NCBI GenBank assembly: GCA_016124195.1
Contig: WGOE01000009.1
Coordinates: forward strand, 1 to 64,000
Origin: a bacterium
GTDB lineage: Bacteria > Pseudomonadota > Alphaproteobacteria > Rhodobacterales > Rhodobacteraceae
DNA length: 64,000 nucleotides
Direction of reading: 5' to 3'
Both the position numbers and the translations under genes were made by a program. The notes below the pieces were generated by a model that had not been told where the DNA came from, did no database searches, and saw only the letters and a program-made list of their open reading frames with translations. Position 1 is the first letter of the stretch; each line of letters begins with the position of its first letter. Of this stretch, positions 17,020 through 27,600 are shown in pieces.

Positions 17020-19140
17020 ATGCCGGTTCAAAGTGAAGAGATGGCCGTTATTCGGCAGAAGGAGGGGCTTTACATCACCCTCAGTGGCGACGGGGCCACA
17101 AATCTGATCTGCATCGGCGCCCGGGTGCGGGAAAAGTTCTCGACCATTTCTGAAATGCGGCTCGAAGTTGTCACCGACGACACCAGCTTCGATCCCAAGA
17201 CGATTCTGGGCAAACGGATCACGTTGGAGACCGAGGACGAATTCCGCTGTTCGGGCATCGTGGTCTCGGTCGAGGATCTTGGCCTGCAGAAGGGCGGCGA
17301 TGTCTATGCGGTGGAACTGCGCCCCTGGTTCTGGATGATGACGATCGGCGCGGACAACCGCGTCTATCAGAACCTGACCACGGCCGAGATCATCAAGAAA
17401 CTCTGCGGGGATCAGGGCTTCACGGACATCAAGGACAAGTTGTCGGGCACCTACGAGCCGCGCGAATATTGCGTGCAATACGGCGAGAGCAATTTCGACT
17501 TCCTCAGCCGCCTCATGGAAGAGGACGGGATCTATTACTATTTCGACTACGCCGATTCCGTCGAAGTGCTGGTCCTGGCCGACAGCCTGACCGCGCATGA
17601 CGACAATGGCACGATCAAGTTCACCCAGTCCAATATCCTCGCCTCGGTGCGGGCCGACGCCAACACGATCTATGAATGGTCCGAAGTCGGCAAGGTCGTC
17701 TCGGGCAAGGTCTCGCTTTGGGATTATGATTTCACGGTGCCGCATTCGGACCTGAAAAGCACCTCGACCGTGACCTCGGGGACGCATTCCTACAAGAACA
17801 CCGAGCGTTACCAGTCGAACGGGCATTACAAGACGGCCGACAAGGGCGGCAGCTTTTATGCCCGCCACGTGGCCGAGGCCCATGCCGCCAACTACGCCCA
17901 TGCCACGGGCCTGTGCAACACGACCAAGATCCACACCGGCGTCAAGTTCACCCTTGATCACGCCGATCGCACCGAGGTCAACGGCAGCTATCTGGTGCTG
18001 GGCTGCACGCATTTCATCCGGTTTGACGACGGGGCCGAGGGCACCGAGCTCAGACGACAGAACCGCAACGTCGAACGCATCGTCTTTCCCGAGGAAATGG
18101 CGCTTTACGAATGCGAATTCGAGGTGATGCCAAGTGCGACACCCTATCGGCCGCTGCGCCAGACCCCCTGGCCCGAAGTGCCGGGCCTTCTGACCGCCGT
18201 GGTGACCGGGCCCAGCGGGGAGGAAATCTACACCGACGAATATGGCCGCATCAAGGTGCAGTTCCCATGGGACCGCGTGGGCACTCTGGACGACAAATCC
18301 TCGTGCTGGGTGCGAGCTGTCATGCCCTGGACCGGCAAGCAATGGGGCTTTGTCGCCATTCCGCGCATCGGCATGGAAGTGATCATCCAGTTCGAGCGCG
18401 GCAACATCGACCGGCCGATCTGCACCGGCATGGTCTATGACGGGATCAACAAGCAGCCCTATGGCATGCCCTCCGAGATGAACAAGCTGGGCCTGCGCAC
18501 CAATTCCACCAAGGGCGGTGGCGGCTTTCACGAACTGACCTTCGACGACACCAAGGACAGCGAAAGCGTGTTCTTCCAGTCCGAAAAGGACTACAAGCAG
18601 CTCATCAAGAACAATGCCGAAATCACCATCGGCATGGAAAAGAAATCCGACGGCAACCTGACCCAGACCGTCTACAAGAACATGACCGAAACGATCAAGA
18701 CCGGCGATGTGACCCAGACGATCGAACAGGGCAACCGCATCACCAAGGTCAAGACCGACGACACGACCACGGTCGAGGGCAAATCCACCACCACGATCAC
18801 GGGCAACACGGCGCTCGAGGTCAAGCAGGGCAACCTGTCCGAAAAGATCTCGACGGGCAACATGTCCACCGCGGTGTCGATGGGCAACATCTCGATCAAG
18901 GCCGATCTTGGCAAGATCGAGGTCGAGGCGATGCAGTCGATCGAGTTGAAGGTCGGCGGCAGTTCGATCAAGATCGACCAGATGGGGATCACGATCAAGG
19001 GCACGATGAACGTCAATGTCGAGGCGCCCCTGAAGGTCGGCATCAAGTCGGACCTGATGACATCGGTCGAGGGCACGATGACCGAGGTCAAGGCCAGCGG
19101 GATCCTGACGCTGAACGGCGCCTTGACAATGATCAACTGA
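17020..19140 (+). CDS. vgrG: T6SS spike protein VgrG (TssI)
   Basis: A 706-residue VgrG. The gp27-like part (about 1-370) includes REYCVQYGESNFDFLSRLMEEDGIYYYF. The gp5-like OB fold (about 385-470) includes TDEYGRIKVQFPWDR. A beta-helix tail of short repeats (TGDVTQTIEQGNRITKV, about 560-700) ends in ALTMIN. There is no extra enzymatic domain after the helix. The 157-base gap upstream is the longest inside the operon after clpV and may hold its own promoter; TAGAAC near 16936 is a possible -10 box. The next two genes are an accessory gene and a PAAR tip. Confidence 0.95.
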   Translation: MPVQSEEMAVIRQKEGLYITLSGDGATNLICIGARVREKFSTISEMRLEVVTDDTSFDPKTILGKRITLETEDEFRCSGIVVSVEDLGLQKGGDVYAVELRPWFWMMTIGADNRVYQNLTTAEIIKKLCGDQGFTDIKDKLSGTYEPREYCVQYGESNFDFLSRLMEEDGIYYYFDYADSVEVLVLADSLTAHDDNGTIKFTQSNILASVRADANTIYEWSEVGKVVSGKVSLWDYDFTVPHSDLKSTSTVTSGTHSYKNTERYQSNGHYKTADKGGSFYARHVAEAHAANYAHATGLCNTTKIHTGVKFTLDHADRTEVNGSYLVLGCTHFIRFDDGAEGTELRRQNRNVERIVFPEEMALYECEFEVMPSATPYRPLRQTPWPEVPGLLTAVVTGPSGEEIYTDEYGRIKVQFPWDRVGTLDDKSSCWVRAVMPWTGKQWGFVAIPRIGMEVIIQFERGNIDRPICTGMVYDGINKQPYGMPSEMNKLGLRTNSTKGGGGFHELTFDDTKDSESVFFQSEKDYKQLIKNNAEITIGMEKKSDGNLTQTVYKNMTETIKTGDVTQTIEQGNRITKVKTDDTTTVEGKSTTTITGNTALEVKQGNLSEKISTGNMSTAVSMGNISIKADLGKIEVEAMQSIELKVGGSSIKIDQMGITIKGTMNVNVEAPLKVGIKSDLMTSVEGTMTEVKASGILTLNGALTMIN

Positions 19141-19151
19141 GGACATGGAAA

Positions 19152-19754
19152 ATGAATGATCGTTATTCCGGTCTGACCAAGCTGATCAAACAGCCCGCGG
19201 CGCGGCTTTTGGCCAATGCCAATGCCGAGCTGGAAACCCCGGTCGCGGCCCCCGCCTCGGCGCCGGTCGAGGTGGTGCTGCGCGAACTGGACCAGAAGGG
19301 CGCGCTGATCGACATCATGCGGCTTTTGTCGATTGCGCTGCCGGCGCGCGAAAGGGTGTGGTGGTCCTGCCTTGCGGCGCGCGACCTGCTGGAGCCGGGC
19401 GCCAAGGTGCCGCCGCCACTGGCCGCCGCCGAGGCCTGGGTCTTCAAGCCCTCCGAGGAAAACCGCGCCATCGCCCATCACGCCGTCCAGCACGCCTCGA
19501 TGAAGGACGACACCAAGCACTGCGCCATGGCGGTGCAGTTCCACGACGGCACGCTGGGGCCGGGCGATCTGGCCCAGCATCCCGCGCCGCCCGGCGGGTC
19601 CGAGGTGTCGGCCTTTGCGATGAACATCGTGGCCATCGCCAAATCCGGCAAGATGCTGGACGAGGCGGCCGACCTGATGATCGAACGCGCGCTGGATATC
19701 GCGCGCGGCGGATCGGGGCGCGTCGAAGCGGCCAAATCCAAGGAAGGAGCCTGA
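19152..19754 (+). CDS. VgrG-PAAR-linked accessory protein (DUF6931-like)
   Basis: A 200-residue protein with no signal peptide or membrane segment. Features include VEVVLRELDQKGALIDIMRLLSIALPARERVWWSCLAARDLL and later AKSGKMLDEAADLMIERALDIARGGSG. It resembles small proteins often placed between vgrG and PAAR genes, which I recall as DUF6931; that name comes from memory and is not checked. It may be an adaptor or chaperone for spike loading. It starts 11 bases after the vgrG stop and ends two bases before the PAAR start. Confidence 0.6.
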   Translation: MNDRYSGLTKLIKQPAARLLANANAELETPVAAPASAPVEVVLRELDQKGALIDIMRLLSIALPARERVWWSCLAARDLLEPGAKVPPPLAAAEAWVFKPSEENRAIAHHAVQHASMKDDTKHCAMAVQFHDGTLGPGDLAQHPAPPGGSEVSAFAMNIVAIAKSGKMLDEAADLMIERALDIARGGSGRVEAAKSKEGA

Positions 19755-19756
19755 CC

Positions 19757-20044
19757 ATGCCCCCCGCCTCGCGGATCACGGACATGCATGTCTGCCCCAT
19801 GTTCACCGGTCCCGTGCCGCATGTCGGCGGGCCCATCGTGCTGGGCTGTTTCACGGTCCTGACGGGGAAGTTGCCGCAGGCGCAGGTCACCAACATGTGC
19901 GTCTGCGTGGGTCCGCCGGACACGATTGTCAAAGGTTCGGGGACGGTGCTGGTGGGCAAGTTGCCGGCCGCCCGGATCGGCGATCTGACGGCGCATGGCG
20001 GCTCGATCGTCCTTGGCCTGCCCACCGTGATCATCGGAGGCTGA
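19757..20044 (+). CDS. PAAR-domain spike tip protein
   Basis: A 95-residue PAAR protein from the ATG at 19757. It shows the repeated motifs HVCPMFTGPVPHVGGPIV, MCVCVGPPDTIVKGSGTVLV and ARIGDLTAHGGSIVLGLPTVIIGG, with His and Cys residues able to bind the zinc at the tip. It is a bare tip with no C-terminal toxin domain. It would sharpen the VgrG trimer. The gene is packed between the accessory gene and fha with gaps of two and seven bases. Confidence 0.93.
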   Translation: MPPASRITDMHVCPMFTGPVPHVGGPIVLGCFTVLTGKLPQAQVTNMCVCVGPPDTIVKGSGTVLVGKLPAARIGDLTAHGGSIVLGLPTVIIGG

Positions 20045-20051
20045 GGGAAAG

Positions 20052-21806
20052 ATGGCTGTTACCTTGCGATTCCAATCTTCGGGGGCGGTGCCGGGGGACG
20101 GGCATCCCATCACCATGCGCGGCGTCAGCCTGACCATCGGGCGGGGGCCGGAAAATGACGTGGTGCTGCCCGACCCCGACCGACTGATCTCGAAAACCCA
20201 TTGCGTGGTGGAAAACCACAACGGCAATATCGTGGTCGTGGATTTTTCCACCAACGGCACCTTTCTGAACTATGGCAAGATCCCCCTTGGCCGCACCGCC
20301 ACGCCGATCAATGACGGCGATGTGCTGATCATGGGGCCTTACGAGCTGGTCGTGCAGATCACCTCGGCGTCGTCCTATGCCGAGCCGCTGGCGCCCTTGG
20401 CGGACGAGCGCGCCTCGTTCGGCAATGCCAAGGCGGCACCCGATCCCTACAAGCTTCTGGACGATGCAGCACCCGGCGGCGATTTCCTCGACAGCCTGCT
20501 GGGCAGCGACAAGCCCACCGGCCCGGCCCAGTTCCGCAAGGCGCAAGAGGATTTCGTGGACCTGCTGCCGCCCCTGGGCGATGACGGGCCGCTGTTGGGT
20601 CCGGCGCCCGAACTGCCTTCGGGGCCTGCGATGCGTGATCATTCGGCCTCGATCACCGACAGTTTCCTGCCCGCCGGCAAGGCCGAGACAAAATCGGTGA
20701 TCCCGGACGATTGGGACGATCTGCTGGCGCCGGTGCCGCAGGCGCGCCCCGTACAGCCGCAAGCCCTGCCGCCGGATGCCGATGTGTTCAGCCATGGGCC
20801 CAGACCGGTGCTGCCCGAGGATGACATCTTTGGCGGCCCGGTCGCAGCGCCCGGCGCCGGCGCCTTGCCGGACGACGATCTCTTCATGGACCTTGCCCCC
20901 CAGCCTGCCACGGCGCCTGCCGCGCCCCCGCCTGTCATGGCGCCTGTGGCGCCACCGCCTGTCACAACGCCAATGGCGGCTTCTGCGCCCGAGGTGGCTG
21001 TCCCGCCGGCCAGTCCGGCAGCCTCGCCCTTCGATCCCTTCGTCACCGACCCCAACCGCCCGCTGCGCCCGGATCTGGCGGTGCCCGCTGCTGCGCCAGC
21101 CCTGTCCACTGCGCCAGTCCCGCCGCCGGCTCCGGTCGCAGCACCTGTCTCCGCCGCATCTGTCCCCGTCGCTCCGACACTCGCGCCTGCCCCTGCCGTG
21201 GGCGCCGGGCTGGATGCGGGCCGGGTCTTTCTGATGGCTGTGGGCGCCGAGGATCTGCGGATTTCGGACAACGAACTGCCCGAGACGATGGCGCGCCTTG
21301 GCCGCACGCTGCGCGCGATGATCACGGGCCTGCGCGAGATCCTGATGACCCGCACCTCGATCAAATCGGAATTCCGCATCGAGCAGACCATGGTCAATGT
21401 GGGCGGCAACAACCCGTTGAAATTCTCGGTCTCGCCCGAACAGGCGATCGAGGCGATGGTCAAGCCCACCGCGCGCGGCTATCTGCCGGCCGAGGCTGCG
21501 GCACAACAGGCGCTCGAGGATATCAAGGCCCATGAAATCGCCATGGTGACGGGGATGGAGGCCGCGCTGAAAGGGGTGCTGGCCAAGCTGAACCCCGCGA
21601 CCCTGACCACGAAAATCGAAGCCAGGGGCGGCTTTGGCGGTTTCCTCAAAAACCGCAAAGCCCAGTATTGGGAAACCTACGAAGCGATGTATGCTGAAAT
21701 CAGCGATCAGGCCGAAAACGATTTCCACGAGCTTTTTGCCCGGGAATTCGCGCAGGCCTACCGGGCGCAACTGGCCCGGTTGAAAGAAGCCAAGACCCAA
21801 GGCTAA
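20052..21806 (+). CDS. T6SS FHA-domain protein (TagH/Fha, ImpI)
   Basis: A 584-residue protein. The FHA domain (about 1-105) keeps the phosphothreonine-binding marks TIGRGPENDVVLPD, ISKTHCVV and STNGTFLNYG. A long Pro/Ala-rich, acidic linker follows (about 110-385), then a conserved C-terminal domain with MTRTSIKSEFRIEQTMVNVG, NNPLKFSVSPEQAIEAM and GFLKNRKAQYWETYEAMYAE. The FHA domain should read phosphorylation by PpkA, and together with PppA and TagF it forms the post-translational switch of the system. Confidence 0.92.
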   Translation: MAVTLRFQSSGAVPGDGHPITMRGVSLTIGRGPENDVVLPDPDRLISKTHCVVENHNGNIVVVDFSTNGTFLNYGKIPLGRTATPINDGDVLIMGPYELVVQITSASSYAEPLAPLADERASFGNAKAAPDPYKLLDDAAPGGDFLDSLLGSDKPTGPAQFRKAQEDFVDLLPPLGDDGPLLGPAPELPSGPAMRDHSASITDSFLPAGKAETKSVIPDDWDDLLAPVPQARPVQPQALPPDADVFSHGPRPVLPEDDIFGGPVAAPGAGALPDDDLFMDLAPQPATAPAAPPPVMAPVAPPPVTTPMAASAPEVAVPPASPAASPFDPFVTDPNRPLRPDLAVPAAAPALSTAPVPPPAPVAAPVSAASVPVAPTLAPAPAVGAGLDAGRVFLMAVGAEDLRISDNELPETMARLGRTLRAMITGLREILMTRTSIKSEFRIEQTMVNVGGNNPLKFSVSPEQAIEAMVKPTARGYLPAEAAAQQALEDIKAHEIAMVTGMEAALKGVLAKLNPATLTTKIEARGGFGGFLKNRKAQYWETYEAMYAEISDQAENDFHELFAREFAQAYRAQLARLKEAKTQG

Positions 21807-21832
21807 AGGCCCGGGAACAGAAGGAGACGCCA

Positions 21833-23173
21833 TTGTCCTGGGACAGCAAGGTATTGTGGACCGAAGGATTGTTCCTTCAGCCGCATCATTTCCAGCAGGC
21901 CGACCGCTATCACGAGGCGCTGATCGCGGGCCTTGCGCGGCGGATCACGCCCTATGCCTGGGGGGTGTCCACGCTTGAACTTGACGAGGCCGCGCTGAAG
22001 ATCGGGCAGATCGCGCTGAAGACGGTGTCGGGGCTGACCCAGGACGGTTCGGTCTTTCGCGTGCCACAAGCCGAAGATCACCCGCCCGCGCTGGAAGTGC
22101 CGCCCAACATCAAGGATTGCGTCGTCCTTCTGACCGTGCCGCAGCGCCGGCAGGGCGCGCAGGAGGTCGATCTGACCGGCGCCGAACAATCCGCGAGCCG
22201 CCTGCGCCCCGACGAGGTCGAGGTGACCGACACGATGAGCCTCGACCGCAAGGCCGTCACCCTTGGCATCGGCAAGATGCGCATGCAGTTTGCGCTGGCG
22301 GTCGATGACCTGGCCGACAAGCTGGCCATCCCGATCGCCCGCATCATTGAGGTGCGGCCTGACCGCGAGGTGGTGCTCGACACGGCCTTCATCCCGACCT
22401 GTCTGGACATCCGCGCGGCTTTCCCGCTGGCCTCTTTCCTGCGCGAACTGGAAGGTTTGCTCAACCACCGCGTCACGGCATTGGCCGGCCGCCTGTCGGA
22501 TGGCGGCGCGACGCGCGGCGTGGCCGAGATCCAGGACTTCCTGTTGCTGATGGTCTGCAACCGGGTCCTGCCGCTGATCAAGCATCTGGGCACCATCGAA
22601 AACGTGCATCCGGCGGATTTCTTTGCCGAAGGCGTGAAGCTCGCGGGCGAGCTGGCCACTTTCATGGCCACCGACAAGCGCGCGCCCGAAATCCCCGCCT
22701 ATCGCCATGACGATCTGGCGCGCACCTTCGCGCCGCTGATCCGGGTCCTGCGGCAATATCTGTCCTCGGTGCTGGAACAGACCGCGGTCTCGATCCCGCT
22801 GGAGCCGCGCAAATACGGCATCTCGGTCGGGCTGATCGCCGACCGCAAGCTCTTGTCGACCGCAGGCTTCGTGCTGGCGGTCAAGGCCGATATCCCGGAC
22901 GAAACCGTGCGGCGCCATTTTGCCGGTCAGGTCAAGATCGGCCCGGTCGAAGAGATCCGGCAACTGGTGAACTCGGCCCTGCCGGGCATCGGCCTGCGCC
23001 CCTTGCCAGTGGCGCCGCGCCAGATCCCCTATCACGCCGGGGTGGTCTATTTCCAACTGGAAGAGGCCAGCCCCTATTGGGCCAAGATGACGACCTCGGG
23101 CGGGATCGCGGTGCATGTGTCGGGCGATTATCCGGGCCTGTCGATGGAATTGTGGGCGATCCGGCAGAATTGA
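21833..23173 (+). CDS. tssK: T6SS baseplate-membrane connector TssK (ImpJ)
   Basis: A 446-residue TssK. It starts with TTG at 21833 behind an excellent AGAAGGAG site, giving the classic N-terminus MSWDSKVLWTEGLFLQPHHFQQ. The shoulder domain contains FPLASFLRELEGLLNHRV, and the C-terminal head ends YPGLSMELWAIRQN. TssK trimers link the baseplate wedges to TssL and TssM in the inner membrane. The rare start codon may limit its level. Confidence 0.95.
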   Translation: MSWDSKVLWTEGLFLQPHHFQQADRYHEALIAGLARRITPYAWGVSTLELDEAALKIGQIALKTVSGLTQDGSVFRVPQAEDHPPALEVPPNIKDCVVLLTVPQRRQGAQEVDLTGAEQSASRLRPDEVEVTDTMSLDRKAVTLGIGKMRMQFALAVDDLADKLAIPIARIIEVRPDREVVLDTAFIPTCLDIRAAFPLASFLRELEGLLNHRVTALAGRLSDGGATRGVAEIQDFLLLMVCNRVLPLIKHLGTIENVHPADFFAEGVKLAGELATFMATDKRAPEIPAYRHDDLARTFAPLIRVLRQYLSSVLEQTAVSIPLEPRKYGISVGLIADRKLLSTAGFVLAVKADIPDETVRRHFAGQVKIGPVEEIRQLVNSALPGIGLRPLPVAPRQIPYHAGVVYFQLEEASPYWAKMTTSGGIAVHVSGDYPGLSMELWAIRQN

Positions 23174-23191
23174 GCCGGTCGGGAGGATGTG

Positions 23192-24607
23192 ATGTCGAAT
23201 AACGATCCCTTTGCCGAGCCTGACGACAACGAGCGGACGGTGATCCGGCCCAATCCGGGCGGAAAGCGTACGGCGCCTGCGATGCCTCAGGCCAATTATG
23301 GCGGGAGCGGCGGGCAGGGCTATGGGACCGCGGCACCGGCCGCCGAACCGTCAGCGGCGATGGGCGTGCCCTCCAGCGCCCCGCCCAGGACGGCAGAGGC
23401 CAATGCCATTGCGATCACCGGCGTCAATCAGCTGGTGGCCATCGCCACGCCTTTGTTCTCGCTGGTCAGCCGGATCCGCAACCGCGCCCAGCACATGGAC
23501 CCCGAAAAGCTGCGCCAGTCGGTGATGGCCGAGGTGCGCGCCTTTGAAAACGCGGCCCTCAAGGCGGGCGAGGATGCGCAGAAGGTCAAGGTCGCGCGCT
23601 ATGCCCTTTGTGCCACGCTGGACGATGTGGTCCTGAACACACCCTGGGGCGAGCAATCCTCCTGGGCGATGCAGTCGATGGTGGGCACGTTCCACCGCGA
23701 AACCGTGGGCGGTGACCGCTTCTATGACCTGCTGGCCCGGCTGGAACAGGACCCCGGCACCAACATCGACCTTCTGGAATTTCTGTACATGTGCCTGTCG
23801 CTGGGCTTTGAAGGCCGGCTTCGGGTCGAAAACGGCGGGCAGGACCGTCACCTGCAGATCCGCACTGCGCTGGCCCGCATCATCCGCGGCCAGAGGGGCG
23901 AATTCGAACGGGACCTTTCGCCGCGCTGGAAGGGGGTCCTGCGCCCCTACAAGTCGCTGTCGGTCTGGAAGCCGGTCTGGATCGCCGTCGGCGCCACGGC
24001 GGCGCTTCTGGCGCTGATCTTCGGCGGCTTCAGCTATTTCCTCAGCCAGCGCAGCGGTGCCGTCCTGGCCGAGATCGCCTCGATCGACACCGGCGTCGCA
24101 CCGACCCTGTTGCGCCGCGCCCCGCCGCCTCCGCCGCCGCCACCGCAGAAGGTCGATGTCGACAAGGTGGCGCAGCTGTCGTCCTTCCTCGCGCCCGAGA
24201 TCAAGGCCGGGACCGTGGCGGTTCTGACCCAGGGCAACACGGTGGACGTGCGCCTGCAGGGGGCGGCCATGTTCGCTTCGGGCTCGGACCAGCTCAGCAA
24301 GGAATATCTGGGCATCGTCAACCGCGTGGGCGAGGCGTTGAAGACCGAAAAGGGCCATATCGTCGTGGCGGGCTATTCGGACAGCTCTCCGGTCGGGCGG
24401 GGCCGCTTCAAGGATAATACCGAACTCAGCCAGGCGCGCGCCGATGCCGTGCTGAAGATGATCCTGCCGCTGGTGGGCGATCCATCGCGGATCATCGCCG
24501 AGGGTCATGGCGAGAAAGACCCGATTGCCGACAACAAGACCAAGGAAGGCCGCGCTGCGAACCGCCGGATCGAGATTCTGGTGGTGAAGGGCGGGGAGGG
24601 CAGCTGA
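23192..24607 (+). CDS. tssL: T6SS inner-membrane protein TssL (DotU) with OmpA-like peptidoglycan-binding domain
   Basis: About 471 residues from the ATG at 23192, five bases after GGAGG; a GTG at 23189 is in frame. A disordered N-terminal tail (about 1-70) has ERTVIRPNPGG, a possible phospho-target. The DotU domain (about 75-240) contains RYALCATLDDVVLNTPWG. One membrane segment (about 262-284) follows, then a polyproline stretch and an OmpA-like domain (about 350-470) with VVAGYSDSSPVG and AANRRIEILVV. The last domain anchors the membrane complex to peptidoglycan, so no separate TagL is needed. Confidence 0.94.
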   Translation: MSNNDPFAEPDDNERTVIRPNPGGKRTAPAMPQANYGGSGGQGYGTAAPAAEPSAAMGVPSSAPPRTAEANAIAITGVNQLVAIATPLFSLVSRIRNRAQHMDPEKLRQSVMAEVRAFENAALKAGEDAQKVKVARYALCATLDDVVLNTPWGEQSSWAMQSMVGTFHRETVGGDRFYDLLARLEQDPGTNIDLLEFLYMCLSLGFEGRLRVENGGQDRHLQIRTALARIIRGQRGEFERDLSPRWKGVLRPYKSLSVWKPVWIAVGATAALLALIFGGFSYFLSQRSGAVLAEIASIDTGVAPTLLRRAPPPPPPPPQKVDVDKVAQLSSFLAPEIKAGTVAVLTQGNTVDVRLQGAAMFASGSDQLSKEYLGIVNRVGEALKTEKGHIVVAGYSDSSPVGRGRFKDNTELSQARADAVLKMILPLVGDPSRIIAEGHGEKDPIADNKTKEGRAANRRIEILVVKGGEGS

Positions 24608-24608
24608 C

Positions 24609-27600
24609 ATGAAATTTCTGAAGGCCTTGGGCCGCTTCCTGATCTCGATCTACTTCATCCTCTTGGTGGTCACGCTGATCCTGTCGGTCTGCGTCTGGTT
24701 CTTTTCGCCCTATATCGGCACCGATGCCTTCCGGCCGTTTGACGGGACCTTCGGGCGCTGGATGTTCATCCTTGTCCTGTGGGTGATCTGCGCGGTCACG
24801 ATCCTAATCATCTGGCTGGTGCGGCGCCATGAGGAAAAGGCGGTCGAGGAAGACATCGTCAAAGGCGTCGATGAAAAGGCGCCCGAGAACGAGGTCGTCA
24901 CCGCCGAACTGTCCGAACTGCGCGACAAGATGCGCCGGGCCATCACCAAGCTCAAGAAATCCAAGGGCGGGCGGCGGTCCCTGTACGAACTGCCCTGGTA
25001 TGTGATGATCGGCCCGCCGGGCGCGGGCAAGACCACCGCCATCGTCAATTCCGGCCTGCAATTCCCCCTGGCTGACGAATTCGGCAAAGAGGCGATCGGC
25101 GGCGTCGGGGGCACGCGCAACTGCGACTGGTGGTTCACCGACAATGCCGTGCTGATCGACACGGCCGGCCGCTACACCACGCAGGAATCCGATGCCGAGG
25201 CCGACAATGCCGCCTGGCTCGGCTTTCTCAACCTCTTGAAAAAGCACCGGGTCCGTCAGCCGATCAATGGCGCGATGATTGCCATCTCTCTTTCGGATCT
25301 GTCGATGCAGGACGAGACGACGCAGAAAGGCCATGCCCGCGCCGTAAAGCGCCGCCTGGCCGAGTTGCGCGAGAAGCTTGGGGTGCGCTTTCCGGTCTAT
25401 ATCCTCTTCACCAAGGCCGACATGATCGCAGGCTTTGCCGAATTTTTCGACAATCTCGGCAAGGAGGAACGCGAACAGGTCTGGGGCTTCACCCTGCCTT
25501 TGCCCAAGGGCAAGTCCGAAGCCTCGCCGATTGCCGCCTTCGACACCGAGTTTTCGGCCCTGATCACCCAGCTCAACGCGCAACTGATCGACCGGATGCA
25601 GCAAGAGACCGACCACCAGCGCCGCAGCCTGATCGCAGGCTTCCCGGCGCAGGTCGCCTCGGTGCGCGGGGTGGCCCAGGCCTTCCTGACCGAGGTCTTT
25701 TCGGAAAACCGCTACGATGACCGCCAGATGTTGCGCGGGGTCTATTTCACCTCGGGCACGCAGGAGGGCACGCCGATCGACCGTCTGATGATGGGCATGG
25801 CGCGCACCTTCGGCATCGGCCGGCAGGCCCTGGGCACCGGGCGCGGCACCGGGCGCAGCTTTTTCCTCACCCGGCTTTTCAACGATGTGCTGTTCCCCGA
25901 AGCCGGGCTTGTCTCGGCCGATGACAAGGTGGAACGGCGCTACAAATGGATGAAGCGCGGGGCGATTGCGGCCACGGCCGTGGTGGCCTTGAGCATGACC
26001 GGCCTTTGGGCCCGCAGCTATTACGGCAACAAGGACCTGTTGGCCGAGGTCGAGGGCGAGGTCACCAGCTATCAGACCGCGGCCGCCGCAGTGCCGGGCG
26101 ACCCGATCGCCGACAGCGACGCGTCGATCACGGTGCCCGCGCTCAACATCCTGCGCTCCATGCCGGTGAACCCGATTCCGCCCACCATCGACAAGGCCTC
26201 GGCCAGCCCTTTCTCGCCGCAGACCAAGCTGACCTGGGGGCTTTACACGGGCAGCGGGCTGGCCAACCAGACCGGGATCAGCTACCGCGCGGCGCTGAAC
26301 ACCATCTTCCTGCCGCGTCTTCTGTTGCGGCTGGAAAGCTCGATGCAAAGCAACATCAACAGCCCGGATGTGCTTTATGACACGCTCAAGGTCTATCTGA
26401 TGCTGGGGCTGCAGGGGCCGATGAACGCTGACGAGGTGCGCAGCTACATGGCCGCCGATTGGCAGCTGGCCTATCCCGGCGACGAGAACAAGCAACTGCG
26501 CGACGATCTGATGTTCCATCTGTCGGCCCTGATCAGCCAGCCGATGCAGGAGATCGGCCTCAACGGCCCTCTGGTGGATCAGGTGCAGGGCATCCTGGCC
26601 CAGCTGCCCATCGCGCAGCGCGTCTACAACGGCATCATCCATTCGGCCGAAGCCGCCGCCATTCCGGCCTTCCGGCTCAGCGATATCGGCGGGCCGAACC
26701 TGACCAAGGCCTTCGTGCGCACCTCTGGCAAGCCGATGACCGAGGGGATCGACGGCATCTTCACGTATGACGGCTTCAACAAGGTCTTCAAGGAACAGGC
26801 GCTTGGCGTGGCGCAGAACATCCAGCGCGACAGTTGGGTGCTGGGGACCAAGGTCAAGACCGACCAGTCGCCCGCGGCCTTGGCGGCGATCACCCGCGAC
26901 GTGCTGGATCTTTACTACAACGACTATATCGCGCGCTATGACGGGCTCTTGGGCGATATCGACGTGGTGCCGCTGGCCAGCCTGCGGCAGGCGGTCGACG
27001 TGACCAATATCCTGTCCGGGCCAACCTCGCCCATCGTCAATATCCTGAATGCGGTGGACAAGGAAACCTCGTTGACCGCGACCTCCGCCCCGATCGACAC
27101 CAAGACCCTGGCCACCGAAACCAAGGGCTCGATCGGTCAGGACGTCGTCGATGACACGTTCTCGGTGCGCCAGAAGATGCTGCTGGCGGCCCTGCAAAGT
27201 GCCGCGACGGCGGCCGGTCAGCCGCCGCCCAAGCCGCCGGGCGCCTATGTCGAGGAGCGCTTTGCCTGGCTGCACGATCTGGTCAAGCGCGACGACAAGC
27301 AGCCCTCGCAGCTGGACAACCTGATGGCCTCGCTGACGCTGGTCTATCAGGACATGAACAAGATCGCCTTCCGCGGCGCCTCGGCCGGCCCCAATGCGGG
27401 GGCGGATTCACTGGCGGCGCTGCAACAGGCGGCGGCTCAGGTGCAGGGGCCCCTGGCCCGCTGGGCCAGCCAGATCACCACCGGCGGCGCCGGCATCACA
27501 GCCGAGGGCACGCGTGCCGCGATCAACCAGGCCTGGACGGCCAATGTGCTGCCCTTCTGCCAGCAGGCGACGGCCAAGGCCTATCCCTTCAACAAGGGGG

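Noticed and set aside
24804-27275. 823-residue minus-strand ORF inside tssM
   Set aside because: His/Arg/Gly-rich antisense shadow of tssM; no domain, and TssM motifs are clear on the plus strand.
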